A stretch of 64,000 bases of DNA from Spisula solida. Taxonomy: Eukaryota > Mollusca > Bivalvia > Venerida > Mactridae. This document shows positions 11,554-25,106 of the stretch, piece by piece. The stretch lies in contig OX365959.1 of the NCBI GenBank assembly GCA_947247005.1, positions 39,965,097 through 40,029,096 of the forward strand, given 5' to 3'. Below the pieces are notes generated by a model. The model made no database searches and had not been told where the DNA came from. It saw nothing but the letters and a program-made list of their open reading frames with translations. Numbering within the stretch: position 1 is the stretch's first letter; every line of letters begins with the position of its first letter. Position numbers and translations under genes: made by a program.

Positions 11554-14137
11554 AATAAAAATACAAAACATATACGGTAGGTGTAACAGTATTTTGAAAT
11601 GGACAGAAGAAAAAACACAACAATAATTTATTACTCCATTGCCAAAGCAATGCATTATGGTCAATTAGTCAGCGATGTTGAAGACTCGGAGAGAAACATT
11701 TCGGTGCTTAGGTCACTGTCGGAGATGCTATCAACCACTCACTGATTCACTTCATTCTTAGTAAAAGGTTCAAAGAAAACTTTTTACCTACAATACAATG
11801 TATAAACACACACCTATCATCTGTAGAAGAATTCCAGTTCCATATACTTGATCCAGTAACAACCATATGGCCAATATTTATGTATGTATGAGTGCATGTT
11901 ATCTTGAAGGTACCAGATAAAACTGCCTTAAAATCTCACCCTAATCTTCTGACTGGGACATTTGTCGGATAGGTTTTCATAATTAGATGTAGTCCTTATT
12001 ACTCATATACATTATAAAAAAAAAATACAGTATAATATATAAGTAATTGTGCTTTATTTGCCTGGAATTTTGGTTCAACTTCACGATTTATGAACGCTTC
12101 TAGTCTTTCTAGCCTCCTGATGGTAATTTTGTTCAAGTTCAAAAATTGCTTTCGTTCACTATAATGCAATTATTTTTCAACTTAGATTATTTTGATTGGT
12201 TTAACAACCAAACTGCACAGAATATTATATTACATACAGTGCCATTTAGGTGCAGCAGCACACTATTTAATTACTACCGGAACTTAAAAGTTTAGTACAA
12301 TATTGAATTTGTTCAATGAATAAAGTTGTCTCCCTTAGGTATTTAAAACACCATTTGTATTTGATTACACAAAGTTACCTCCCTTAGGTATTTAAGCACC
12401 ATCCATATTACAAATTACAGCTGTAAAAAGGCCTCAATATACTGTAATTAAAACAATTGTAAAGACCTACATTAAAGAAATAAAATTGAATAAATATGAG
12501 ACAAATTAGCATTGCAATATCCATGTCTATATTAAAGTTAAACATGAGAAGTTTTGTTTTAGCGAGGGTCGCTTGAATTTAAATAAAGACAGAATAGCAT
12601 AATGATATAGTCATTTGTAACACAATTTGATGAATCAGTAAATAATTAACTATCATATAATGACTATTCATCAATCACTATTATTAAATATCAAACATAA
12701 ATTAGACTGGTTTATGATTTCCTGTCAACTATGGTGGACTGGTTCAGGATATTCGCAGACATCCAGACTGGTTCTAGCTTATCCAGAAAGTCTGGGATCA
12801 GAGGTCAGAATCATTGGCGCCTGTAATAACTTGCTTGACCAAACAACATTTCATCAAAATATTAATCTGTGTTTGTGTGAACAAATCTCATAGAATCTGA
12901 GTATCGAAATTACTGATTTTAGGCCGAGGAATGAAAGGCTATAAATCTGATACACAAGCTTCAGGTAGTATGGCTAGTGTTAACAGATTCTTTTTTCATG
13001 GTGTGGCCGATTTCTTCTGACAATTTCTTCAGGTGATTTCTTCTGGAATCTATGTGATATTATAAATAACATATGACCAAAGGATGCCTTAGGCCGGCGG
13101 CGCTGTACCGGATCAGCAAACAAATGATGAGTGGTGGATTTCTGATATTGTATATAAATGTAAACAGTTTGATGTTTCCGACATCAGAGATATAATCTGA
13201 CCATCCAGTATCAAGTTGTGACTTATCAATCATCAATATGGTAGTTCTGTAACCTAACAGAAGTTACCTCCCCTGAGGGCCATACAAAGGAAATTGGTCA
13301 AGTAATCAGGAAGCACTTGATTACATATTGGCGGATAATTGCGGAACAACAGAGTATCTGATGAGCCTGTATGATAACAGAATGTTGTTGGTATCTGAAT
13401 AAATAGGGAGTAATAGGATTAAACTAAATATGTCATGTCAAAGTTAGATTAGCAACTGTTACAGCCTACAGGTCCAGCTGACCTAGATTCATGAAAATAT
13501 TCTTACATAACCTGGAACATGGTGTTTTTAAACCTGAACAGCTGTATAAAAGCCAGAAGTTGTCGCTGAGGCTGGATTTATATCTAATAAATGGCCTATT
13601 TTCTATTTGTTAAATGATTACTTGATAAACCATCAGACTATATTTGGCACATAAATTTGAACATTAACTCCTTTTAGAGAGCTATTTAATTAAGCAATAC
13701 ATAAACATTTTTCAAAATTTCAGTTTCTAAAAAACATACTTTAATATGATATATTATACAAATTACCATACTTATAGGAGCTAATATTCAAATACTTTTT
13801 AATGAAAATTGGGCCAGAGGGATTTTAAAAAAGGAACAAGAGTACCAGCAAATAATGTTCAAAAGCGCTATTACATTCACTTAAAATTCACTTAAATGTT
13901 CCATTCTGGAAATGCCCGACTTCCTTAAGTTAGCAGATGCAGACATAACATAACAATTAACCAATGGCGAAAAAACACGAACAAAGTCTCATCTTCCGCA
14001 ATAGTATCAAGACGTAGGACTAGTATAACATGGATTGGTTAATTGGTAAAGGATTACCCCCAATTATCTGAACACACATCAGTTTATCTACCTGCAACAG
14101 ATCCTGATATTCTGATAGGGAAATAACAAGAACAGGT
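11554..14137. other. Sparse intergenic DNA
   Basis: Contains three GTTACCTCCC-type motifs (12325, 12373, 13262), the first two about 48 bases apart within a short similar context. Otherwise nothing was identified. Confidence 0.45.
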
Positions 14138-14480
14138 GCTTTATTTAATCGAGTACCCTGAGTCTGGGATGTGCTTGATTCATTGAAGGAACAATACAAA
14201 GTCTAACTGATGCATTTGATTGCATGATCCAAAATAAGTTAATGAATGTCACAGTTTTATTTAACTAAGTACCCAAGTCTGGGATGTGCTTGATTCATTG
14301 CAGGAACAATACATACTAGTATTCTGAAGCTGCTAAAAATTGAATGCATGTTCAAAGGAATTCAAGAATATCTTAGTTTCATTTATTAAAACAGAGTACT
14401 GAATCTGGGATACAGAAACAGTATACAAATTCGGATGCATTTGATTGTATATTCCGAAGTATGTCAATAAATATCACAGT
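14138..14480. repeat. Three-unit degenerate tandem repeat, about 115-120 bp period
   Basis: The segment GTCTGGGATGTGCTTGATTC recurs near 14162 and 14277, with a more diverged third unit near 14400 (ATCTGGGATACAG). Each unit also has TTTATTTAA before it and a GCATTTGATTG-like stretch after it. Confidence 0.7.
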
Positions 14481-17400
14481 TAAATATGCAAATACACAAA
14501 TCAAACACAGCATGGCCTGGAACAAGGAAGTCTATAATTCTACACATCATTCACAAACACTATCTATGCCAGTTTTGTAAAGACAGGAACAACAATCACA
14601 AGAACAAAATAAACAAAAGCAACATCTACTACATAATTCAGGTATTTGTTTTCATAATGGATGTGGTATATTATTAGTAGAGTGAGTGTCTCTCTAGACT
14701 GTACTTTGAACTTATTTATAAAGCATTGAGAAAAAACACTAACATAGATGATAGGAATTTGCAGAAGAATTTCAGAAACGGTGTGTCTTAGAAGCAATTC
14801 CAACATATTTCATGAATTGCATTCCTTAAGTTATTCAGAAAACTCCCAACGAATAAACAGGCAATCTTGCAAATCTGAAAAACGTGAAGTGCTCATAAAG
14901 ACGCATGTCATGCAAAACTCTTTTCCAATAAAACCTTTATTTCTACAACAATGATTACGTGTGCACAACTCAATAAGTGATATTCAGCAATTTCACGTGT
15001 CTATCCTGATGCTCACTATATCGTGAATTGCCAATTTCTCGTCAGTATTTGACACTTTTTCGATATTCCAACTTTCAGAGTTGAAATTAAAGTTGCAGTA
15101 AAATAGCGCATAGCTGCATGCGATGTTAATTTGAAATGGAGAAAAAGGAAAATTAGCTTGTTTAGTGAAATAACAGATCCGGCTAGTCATAGTTGGAAAT
15201 CAATGCACGAAATTCAATGGAGAAACAACATGCATAGTTTCTGTACGTGAGACCGAGCGTGAAATTTGTTTCAACGTGTAATTTGTGAAATTTGTTTCTG
15301 GAAGTTTTTAAACAGCGTTTTGTTGTATGTGGAATCTTTGTGCAAAGGCAAGGCAAAAGTTTTATTTCTTGATCAATCAGACAGCTTAGGTAGGCTATGG
15401 AAAAATTTTATAAAATGAGCGTTGACTGTTTGTTTTAATTGCACACTGAATTTTAAACTTCAGTACAACATTACATAATGCACATTCAAAATATGCCAAT
15501 TTTCTGCAATGGTGGACTATATAATGCATGTGTATCTTAGCCCAGTCACTCTATGGGGGCTTCTAAACTGCCAGAATGAGTAAGAATCAAATCTTGCGTT
15601 AATTGGCAGGTATGATAAGATTTCAAATAATGTTACAAATCTTCTAGGAAGGTTTACAGCAGTTACACTGATTATTTATCTTATTTTCCACAATCCAAAA
15701 GGCACAGACCTTTGATTAGCAGGCTGCGACTGGCATGAAATTGAGCTTTCCACACTTATAAGTACACTTATGTACGGTATACAATCCAAGAACTGTTGAT
15801 AAAGCATGTTGCAGTGTTTAAAACAGATAACATTTACTGAAGATTGTTTTGTTTTCATTAAAATTCATTGAGTGGAAATGCGTGTCTCTCTAATCATCCT
15901 GTATGGGAATATATTTACAGCTAAAAACTGTTTTTATTGATAGAAACATCTTGAGAGCTGCACTACATTTCTCACGAGGTTACAAAATGCATGTGTACCA
16001 ATACATTCCAATAATTGTGATTATTGCACTGTGGAAGTCAACATAAGTTGCCTCCCCTTCCAACTTGTACACCATTTGCAAAATGAAGACAATATAAAAT
16101 AACTGATTAAATTTTGACTCACGGACAGACAAACAAAGACAATAACGATAATCTCACTTTGTGGCGAAGGATTTATTTCCGGGGAATCAAATTTGAAACT
16201 ATTGGTTGACTGAATACTGCTCCATAGACCGACAGTTCTTTTAGGCCAGTTGGGCTAAACTAACAAAACTTTTACTAGACTCTCCCCAGCTGTCAGTAAG
16301 CTGTCGATATTCATGACCCTTTCATTTAATTTTCAAATGCCATAGACTGTCTTCAAACTTCATTATACAGACTGTTTTCAAAGTTTCATTTTAAAATCAA
16401 AACTTTCCACTCCAAAAAAGACTCCAAATTTTGAAATGTGCGAGTGTTATGATAAAATAGGATTTAGACTGTGTATCTGTAATCTTTATAGTGTTGGTGT
16501 TTTATAGAAACCAGTCAATTAGGATTATTAAGGCACTTAGGGCAACTTAAATGCAAACCAGTCTGCATTTTTATCAGGTAAAAGAGAGAAGCACAGCAGG
16601 CCAGAGGTGTTTGCTTGATTGCAAGCGCAGATTTTTGAACATATCTGGAACGAAATTCTTTCACTACTCCAACCGACTTGCGTGGTGTGTGATGCATTTT
16701 AAGATGAAACAGTTCAGCAGTTTTATTGTGTTGACTTAGCGTGTGTAGACCTTATCCGCTCATCATATTAAACATTATCCATGTTCAAACCGCTGAGAGG
16801 ATTTAAAATAGGTGGAAAATCAGTAGGTCTGGTTTAAATATTTCCTACACTGTGATGAATCAAGTTTTGCCAGAAGTCGGAACACTTGATTGGCAAGAAT
16901 CAAGCACATACTGTGCTATGATGTAAGAACATATTCTTCAAGTGCATTCTCTTGTTAGATTATTACAGCATTATGATCTTTGCATTCAGACTATACGGTT
17001 CTGTAATTTTTTTTGGATTATAAGTAAAATCAATTTGAAAAAGTTGGTTTGTTTCTGAGTGTTATATATATAGACAACCATTTTTTTTAGACTCGGTTAA
17101 ACATCCAAATAATTTCCATCCATTGTTCTAAGGCATGCATGTGTCTCTGCATGTTCTTTTGTAATTGGTTTAAACCTGTAGTTATTTTCATCAACATATA
17201 AGGATTCACACAAATCAAGGGTTGTCTCTTGTTCTTGATGTATGAATGCATTATTGGGGTGGCCGTGCACTTTCATATTATATACATGTACATTATGATA
17301 ATTTATTCAGGTGCCATATGGCAATGAAAACGTCATGACTCGCAGCATGTTAACCTACAATTGTTAACCTACACATGTTGACATGCTACATTGTCCTCGG

Positions 17401-17822
17401 CTACTAATACTCAGTACACTACAAGCTGCAGCCATTGCAAGGCCCCGTAACAAACAAGACCCAATGAGGCTTAGCAGGAGTCATACCAACAGCTGGTCAA
17501 ACAATTATACAATACCACATGCAGGCAGCCCACTGCAGTAGATCATTGATCTAATAGATAATTTCAACTACAGGTTAGAAACCTTACAAAACAGTCGAAA
17601 ATGGTCACCTGAAAATGTGAGAAGCCACCAGTTGTATCCAGCACATACAAATACCCGAGCCCAAGTGACCAATATGTTTAGTAGATACATGTAAATCAGT
17701 ATTAACCTCCCACAGGATTAAAGTGTGCAGCTGCTTTCGATATACTGACCTTAGTTGGTTGCTGTACACAGGTTTGATTGTTTATGAGTGCAACTTCTCC
17801 AGAGCAGCCCTCCATAGATTCA
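14481..17822. other. Sparse intergenic DNA
   Basis: Overlapping small open frames on both strands at 14486-14954 and 16515-16739 have no recognisable motifs. One AGTTGCCTCCCC motif lies at 16046. Confidence 0.4.
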
Positions 17823-18077
17823 GGCCCCGATCTCCCGAAACATCTCAATTTGAGTTCAATCTTAACTCAAAGTTTGCCACCTATTGTTTGAGATAGTTTC
17901 CATGCAAAATTGTTTCCTAAATTTGTATAACAAAACAGAAACATTATTCTGAGTTTATTACAGTACAATTTCAAGAGCTTGACGCTTCATAATTATTTCT
18001 AATTTAGACTCTCAATTTGAGCGAAATCTCAATTTGAGTTGAGATTTCTCCTTGAGATGCTTCGGGAGATCGGGGCC
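17823..18077 (+). mobile_element. MITE, GGCCCCGATCTCC family, copy 1
   Basis: Terminal inverted repeats read GGCCCCGATCTCCCGAAACA and its complement at the right end. The interior is itself rich in CTCAA/TTGAG palindromes. Three more copies lie at 43378, 44574 and 55525. There is no open frame. The right edge abuts a TGGTCTTTAT...TTTTACTGTA end of another MITE at 18078-18108, so this copy may have landed inside that one. Confidence 0.85.
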
Positions 18078-18108
18078 AGGTGGTCTTTATGTAAGGTTTT
18101 ACTGTACA
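18078..18108 (+). mobile_element. Right end of a TACAGTAAAACC-type MITE
   Basis: TGGTCTTTATGTAAGGTTTT followed by ACTGTA matches the right end of the element at 22922-23098. A convincing left end was not found. Confidence 0.45.
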
Positions 18109-19180
18109 TGTAATGTATGTAACAGAGCTAGACGATTCATGGAATTACAAACCTAACTGTGAGAAAGACTACTTTACTGTAATAGGGCAATTATGACTTT
18201 AATTGTAGCCGAAATAAAGCTTATTTTCATTGCTGTGGTTCCATTAACTAGTTCCAGCAACATCGGTGGATTCCGCACTAAATCTGTAGTCGATCCATCA
18301 TTCCAATTAAATATCTATCTAAATGTCCGGGAATAACATTTATATGATAGCGAATAGATTTAAGTTGATGTGTTTCTGTAGGAATTTATGCTCCAATCTC
18401 GATAATTAACTATCGGATTATGTTCAACTTCAAGTTTCTAGCAGACATTAAAACCAATATAATTGTATAAATCAAGCAGATATGTAATTCATTGTTGTCT
18501 ATAAAACTAAATTTTCAATTTGAGTTTTTTTAAAACATTAATTTAGGCAATGTCAGTACATTGAAGGATTCTTAGTCAGATACTGGATATTTGGCTACAC
18601 TTGTTTGAGCAGGGCATGAAAATCGTATATTACGGGTTGCCAGGGTTAAATTGGCATTGGCTGCAAATTGGTGAAAAAGGGGCAGTTGCTGGGCCTTAAT
18701 TATAGGGTCCATTTATGCCCCTAAACCAGCCTAGACTGCTTATATGTGCTTTCTTGCTGATGCTCAAGAAAACAAATCATTTAAATTTTGCTCTTGATTT
18801 GATAATTGCATGATACTAGTTGTATTAAAATAGTTATAGGCGTAACTGTACTAAAAGTTGAATAAATGTTGTAGGCGTAACAGGACTAAAAGTAAATTTT
18901 TCTTCAATTTTACATATTGTCATTCAAAGACCACTAATAATCTTATAAAGAACACAAATAACAATTCATTAAACTATGAAAAACGGGACTTTTTTCTCAA
19001 TCATTAAAGGTATTTTATGATAAACCATGGCGGTGTGTCGTATTTCAGCAAAATCAGCAAATACCTGGACACACACATACATCAAACACCACAATACATG
19101 CTGTCACTTTATATCGATTAACAAGGTTTTAATTGAGTTAAGGTTTGCCTAGAACAGACTAGCGTTCAATCTACATCAAT
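18109..19180. other. AT-rich DNA, nothing identified
   Basis: A GGCGTAAC...GACTAAAAGT-like stretch near 18838-18892 occurs twice, about 32 bases apart. Nothing else was seen. Confidence 0.4.
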
Positions 19181-19419
19181 TAGACTAGGCCAAAAATAAA
19201 ATATTGTTTGTTTCCCCTTCCAGCCCCTTCCCAACCAGGGATGGATAGGTAGGTAGGTAAAAATATTTTTTTCTGAAAAATATTTTTTTATTGTCAATAT
19301 TTTTTGTTTTTGTCCTGTCATACCCAAATTTCAGAGGGTCACAAATTAGGCAGGGAACATTATTCTCAGTTAGGTAAGGAAGAGGAAACAAACAATATTT
19401 TATTTTTGGCCCTAGACTA
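19181..19419. mobile_element. 239-bp MITE with about 40-bp inverted repeats
   Basis: The left end TAGACTAGGCCAAAAATAAA continues into ATATTGTTTGTTTCC, and the right end is its near-perfect complement. The interior has GGTAGGTAGGTA and two T-rich blocks. The minus-strand 68-codon open frame is incidental. There is no transposase. Confidence 0.85.
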
Positions 19420-20570
19420 TAAATGTATGAAATATGTAAACACGATGTTGTCGGTAATTACGTAAGAACGGATAATTGAAGTAAGCTTGTAAGAAACAGC
19501 AAGAACTAGCGACTGGGTATAGAACTAGCGACCCGGTAGACTGTTGAAGATTTGCTCAGAAATGTTGAATTAAAACAAAACAACGGGTGTATATTCTGTA
19601 AGCCGACCGTGTCTGCATGCCTGCAAACTGCAACTGATGCAGAAATACTGTAGAATCATACATGCTTTTCATGGATAGTAAATTTTGTGAATATTGGTAA
19701 AACGGCAACTGCGTGGGGTCATAATTAATTTGTAGATATATTAAACGCTGATTAATTAATTTTTAATTATTTTGAAGATTGACAATTCTTGGGGATTTGT
19801 ACACAATCATGCATGGTCCATAAAATCAATGAAAATTATTTTCCCAATGCTTATTACAACTCAATTTAACAACTCATACAGTATGTCTGCTTTCGGTTTA
19901 GCTAGCGATTGATCAGACAACATGTTCAACCTTTCATGATTCCATCTAAGAATTTGAAGATTTACTCCAAGAATGAAGACACAAACAAGTAAGTCAATTG
20001 CCTACTAAATATATCTTTTTCAACATGAAGAATAAACCATAAGTATATAATTTATGAATAAAGAACGAATAAAGAACATTATCATTGATAGCATAAAACA
20101 TCCTTGAAATGATAATTCTGCTTCATTAAACTGTCATTTTACATAAAATATTATATATATCTACCAACATTATATATCACAGAGGGGTAAACGTGTACAT
20201 ACAAACAATGGATACTGTAAGAAAATTACCAAAATACAGCTAGAAGACAAATCAATACTTAAAATCGTTAACATAACTCTGAGAGAACTGTCATGAAAAC
20301 ATGGAAATAGTTCCGATTATCGTTCGACAATCAGATGTAATACGCAGATACTATAAATCCGAACATCTTGTTAAACATACAGCATTCTCACTGTTACTCA
20401 GTTTCTCTCTACGGATAACAGACAAAACAGTAGCTTCGAGTCGAAACACCGTAAATACATTAATATGATTCTAATTGAAAAAACATCAAGGTCGGGTTTG
20501 ATATGTACCTGAGATAGTGAGATCTATCTACCTACATCCAGTAGTCGCTTCTCGATAATTATCAAAGATT
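19420..20570. other. AT-rich DNA, nothing identified
   Basis: A short duplicated phrase (GAACTAGCGAC) occurs near 19505 and 19521. No gene was found. Confidence 0.45.
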
Positions 20571-20720
20571 GATGCATTTTTGTCAGCAATTTTTTCATCC
20601 TTTTTCTTCAGCTTTCCAACCCTTTTAAGGCCAAAGGGTCTTTTTATGATGCATTTTTGTCAGTAATATTTTCGTCCTTCTTTTTAATCAGCTTTCTAAC
20701 CCTATTTAATTTTTTTCGGG
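20571..20720. repeat. 77-bp tandem duplication
   Basis: GATGCATTTTTGTCAG begins at 20571 and 20648. Both copies continue through a TTTTC-rich stretch to CAGCTTTC and AACCC. Confidence 0.75.
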
Positions 20721-22681
20721 TTTATGGGAATTTTTAAAAAAAATAGCTGTCTGGAGCTGTTTAAGGAATGGAAAAATAAGAATTAAGAGGCCCTTTCGGG
20801 GCCCTTTAAAGTCGCTCACACACTGTCAGGCAAACCACCTATCAAGGGCTGTTTTGGCCCTCTTGATGAATTACCTCAAGCTCGATACTCCAGACAGCAA
20901 AATGTTCAAAATAATTTCCGTAAACCTAAAAACATAAAAACTTTAGCCTTTTTAGATCTACAATGAAGACAACTGTACTCGGCCCCATCAGACATATTTC
21001 TGCATGGTTCATAATTATCACAGTGCATTAAGGATCAAAAACAGATATTTTGAGCAAACTAATTTGTCATTACATACATTTCTATGTTGTTGTTATTAAA
21101 TTATCTTTATTGCTAAATAATTAATACTTCATGATGTTAACTCGGATATAACATTACCCGTGCTAACTCTAAATTCATTTTCTCAGAATTATTCCGAGCT
21201 TCGTAACCATAGTAATAACTTTCTTCTTTGATTCCGAGACAACATTTTCTTGTAGTATATGTATGAGAATATGAGATAGGGAGTAATCATTGAATGATTA
21301 AATTATTCGGGATCAACAATTGTAAGCATATTTTCAGATATTTTGTCTTATCAAAAAAATTGCAAAGTCAGCAAAAAAAGATTAGTTATATGAATGAAAT
21401 GTTTTGTTCAATCACGTAAACATCAGGGGTCGTTTAGAAAATATTAGTATCTAAAGTAAGGAGTGTGGGGTCAGCCCCTTTTAAATCAACCCTGTGATGA
21501 CCGACTTCAAAAACTGACAGTGCCTGTGGGTTCAGCCCCTTTTAAATGAACCTGTGTTAATCGACTTCAAAAACAGACAAAGCATATATAGTATTGGAAG
21601 TATTGAACCCGGAAAAATGATGACAATTAAGTGCTCCACTTAAGCAACCACATGTCCTAATTTACTAGTAGTACCCTTGGTACTATAAAATATCAACTGG
21701 CTATTATTATATTGAATATACCTATATATGTATTTATCATCCACCTGGTTTATGCAACCATATTTGTATTACCAATTTTAATGATTGTTTAAGACTGAAA
21801 ATCACTTACAGTGTGTATTTGATTTAAAAACACTTCAGCAGGTCATTTTATAAATGGCCACATTATGTAACACAGCAATCATCTAATCATAAGCCCACCC
21901 CAAAGACACATACGAACTAGATGACATGAACAAATATACACAATTAATACTAATGATCATCAACAAGCTTCAACTAAGCCTTAATTAACAGTTAGTGTAT
22001 TCATAATTAATTCGTAATTTATGCAAATCACATGTATATATATATCTTCTTCAAACCTACATCTTTAATGACATGAGGACAACTTCAGTATGATACAAAT
22101 ACGAGGATGTTATGTAATTAAAACAAAACTCTTTCATCTTGAAAATTTTTAAGATCTTGAAGACCTATCTACACATTTGAACTGATTTATTAAGAGCTTA
22201 TATGATAATGACCCAGCTCATTAATATTCATAAACCGAAAGCGCATAATTTATGTAAAAATATGTTATATAACAAGATAACTGTTTATATGTGAACAATG
22301 CATGCATGAAATAACCTCAGCCATGAAATATACAAACACATTAAGAAAAGATTAATAATATCCATACTTTGGGATATGTATTTCCCAGATTAATATGACA
22401 TAATTATCCGACTTATTAGCATAATTATGACATTATGTAATTTATCAAAATGTATTTAAGCCTGTATTTAACTGAAAATTTAAGGGTAAAACGTGACGCC
22501 TTGGAATAAATAATACGACACAAGACATGCAGGACAATGAAATGTGTGGCACCATTAATTTAAAGGGCTTTAAAAATTGTTTAACCTTAACCAGAATACA
22601 GTGACATTTACATATGAGTTCTGAAATGTTTTAAGGATAAAAATATAAAGACAATTAACTGCGCAACTGTATAATGAGTGT
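20721..22681. other. AT-rich DNA with one small duplication
   Basis: Apart from the 61-bp duplication at 21465 nothing was identified. Confidence 0.45.
21465..21590. repeat. 61-bp tandem duplication
   Basis: TCAGCCCCTTTTAAAT and, further on, CGACTTCAAAAAC occur in both units, which start at 21465 and 21526. Confidence 0.8.
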
Positions 22682-22862
22682 CAGACACTTAAATGGAGAG
22701 AAGCCAGTTTCTAGTTTATGCTCAGTGTCTTAAGCAAGGGAATCACGGGTACCATTTTTATTTTGTCTTTGGAATGACGCGGCCAGTGGGATCAAACTGT
22801 GGACCTCCCACACTCAAAGCAGATGTTCTACCACTAGGCTATTGAGGGGCCGTTACTATTGG
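22682..22862 (-). repeat. tRNA-derived SINE (family A, degenerate)
   Basis: This matches the copy near 1700 through the body (GTACCATTTTTATTTTGTC, plus sense) and the tRNA-like head (GACCTCCCACACTCAAAGC). The B box has decayed. The shared order of body and head identifies it despite many substitutions. Confidence 0.7.
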
Positions 22863-22921
22863 TATCGACCACTTGATACAGTTTATCTGAGGTGAAGATC
22901 TGCTGTTCAGTAGAGGTCCAG

Positions 22922-23098
22922 TACAGTAAACCCTGCACAAAGACCACTATTACAAAACCTGTCTCTGCATAAACAACCAGTTTTATCACCATCAGACCAT
23001 TTTCAATGATATTTTTTATCTGTTAAAAGAGACCATCTGTTGACAAAGACCATTTATTATCATTCACTCAGGTGGTCTTTATAGAGAGGTTTGACTGA
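22922..23098. mobile_element. MITE with TACAGTAAACCC / GGTTTGACTGA ends
   Basis: The left end TACAGTAAACCCTGCACAAA followed by GACCA is complemented at the right by TGGTCTTTATAGAGAGGTTT and GACTGA. The CAGT...ACTG ends resemble Tc1/mariner or pogo-type MITEs, which is an inference. It sits immediately left of the 18-bp minisatellite. Confidence 0.7.
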
Positions 23099-23110
23099 AC
23101 ATTGTAACAG

Positions 23111-23236
23111 TATCATGTGACCTACGCGTATCATGTGACCCGAGCGTATCATGTGACCCGAGCGTATCATGTGACCCGAGCGTGTCATGTGACCCGAGCG
23201 TGTCATGTGACCCGAGCGTATCATGTGACCCGAGCG
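23111..23236. repeat. 18-bp minisatellite, seven units
   Basis: Units of TATCATGTGACCCGAGCG repeat exactly every 18 bases. The first unit ends CCTACGCG and units five and six start TGTC. Because 18 is divisible by three, open frames run through it on both strands; these are not genes. Each unit contains one TCATGTGA box. Confidence 0.95.
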
Positions 23237-24885
23237 TTTATATGTCACCTGACTATGTTACAGTAGATGAACCATGCATAAATATACCAGATTTTGAAAG
23301 AGCAGTTTTCAATCTAATATTAAGTACTAACATTAGTACATATAAACTGGTTATAAAAATTGAAAAGGCCGGCCATAAAAAAGCTATTTCAGAAACTTAT
23401 CTGTGTATTATATTTCATAATAAAGTAGCTTTCAGTAAATTTCTATACAAAATTAATGAGATGAGCGGCCATAAAATACTCACAATCAACATTGGGGTTA
23501 AATTTAATTGGGGGATTGACTTAAGTTGAAAAACGAAAAAGGGGATGATTTTAACAAGCCAAGTTCATCACGCTATATAATTTTTGTATAGATCTCCTAA
23601 GAATTTATCACCAACTTATTTTTCAATAATACAGGTTATGTTACAAATAATAAAAGGTCATTTGACAGGCTACATTAACAGAATTGCTTTTTTAAAAAAA
23701 AATTTAGCAAGTAAACTGATAGTTAACAGTATCATATTATAAATGAACAGACCTTAAAAAAGAAATTTATACAGAAGATCATTGGGCTATCCATATTTTT
23801 AACAGTTTTCATTTTTCACTTTTTTCAGTATTCGTAACCAAGACGAAACTTTAAAAATACAACATTTATAGCGCTGACAACGAAAACAAACACACTAAGC
23901 CCATGTTTACAGCATCCAATAGATAGAAGGATCAGAGTGAAGACTTTCGAAACGAAAAATCTCTTTAAAAAAACATCGGAATTTACCCAGTAACTTCGTA
24001 CAACCCGTTTTTATTTTCATGTTTTGTACGAACATAATCAAAGTTGACTTTAAACATTTCTGGAATCCATTCCTTTCATAGCCGACAAGAAACATCTTCC
24101 ATTTAACATTTTTCAAATGTATAGGCCAAAAGAAAATTGTCTCTGGTATCTGGACCAAACTCTAAAACATTGGCGCAATCATAAATGTTTGTATGGACAA
24201 GGCATTGTTTTGGACATGTTGAATATAATTTTATTATGCTTTTTGTTACAAGTGTAGCAGCTTTTTCATCATTGCAACACCCCCCCCCCCCCAATAAATC
24301 TGACGATCCTACTTTTTTTTGGGGGGGGGGGTGGGGGTCTGTTACCAGAAACCAACAATTATTTTAAGGTCTTAAATTTGCTTACATAATGTTGCTACTG
24401 AGTATAGAGAAATTCAGAGCAATCGTTTAATTGTATTTACAATGTCTGCGATGGAAGATTTACTGAGGGAAGATTCAGTAACAGTCAACATGTATTTAAA
24501 TTCATGTCAATCTTTTTCAGACATTATAGTTTTCTGATTCTAATCAAAGTCAAGTATCGGAAATTAGAACACCAATACAAGGCAATATGGTTACAGGGTT
24601 TTTCATTATTAACCGTTGCCGATCGATTGAGAACATCGTTTAAAATTGTGTGTTTGGATCAATTTTTTTTAAAATAACAGATTTTTATTGATAATTAGTA
24701 TTACTATAGAAAGGGTCCTGACTCAATGCGTTGTTTCCTGCCAATCTGTTGTTAATAATAATGAAAATCCTGTGATAACAATCCCTTGCAAACCTGAATG
24801 CTGCATTGAGACTAAAGTGAGACACGCAGCTCACGCTGAAGTTGGCTGTATGTGATAAACACTAAGTTGGCAGCAAAAAATTAAG
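23237..24885. other. AT-rich DNA, nothing firm
   Basis: The plus-strand 115-codon frame begins inside the 18-bp minisatellite and has no motif. The poly-C/poly-G pair is listed separately. Confidence 0.45.
24280..24337. repeat. Poly-C tract facing a poly-G tract
   Basis: Thirteen C at 24280-24292 are followed about 28 bases later by eight T and eleven G, then T and five G. The tracts could pair, or the G run could fold alone. Confidence 0.9.
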
Positions 24886-25106
24886 TACCGTAAAATCACA
24901 TATTTTCGTGAGTATTAAATTTCGTGGATTTTGATAAAAATGCTTTTTCGTGGTGTCTTAAATATGTGGATTACAAAACATGGAAGGGTAAACACATGTT
25001 GTGTATTTGGAAGGTGGATTGATCGTGGGGACTATATTTCGTGGTCGAGTTCAACAACGAAATCAACAAAAATTAAACTCCCTCTAAAAATAATGTTTTT
25101 ACGTTA
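24886..25106. mobile_element. MITE of the TACNGTAAAA family, copy 1
   Basis: The left end TACCGTAAAATCACATATTT and right end AATGTTTTTACGTTA are imperfect inverted repeats. The interior (AAATTTCGTGGATTTTGAT, GATCGTGGGGACTATATTTC) aligns along its length with 50363-50587. Confidence 0.75.

Noticed and set aside
23060..23529. Repeat-peptide frames (SGHMIR on minus, SCDPSV on plus) across 23.1-23.5 kb
   Set aside because: They arise because the 18-bp unit is stop-free on both strands. The plus extension beyond the array has no motif.
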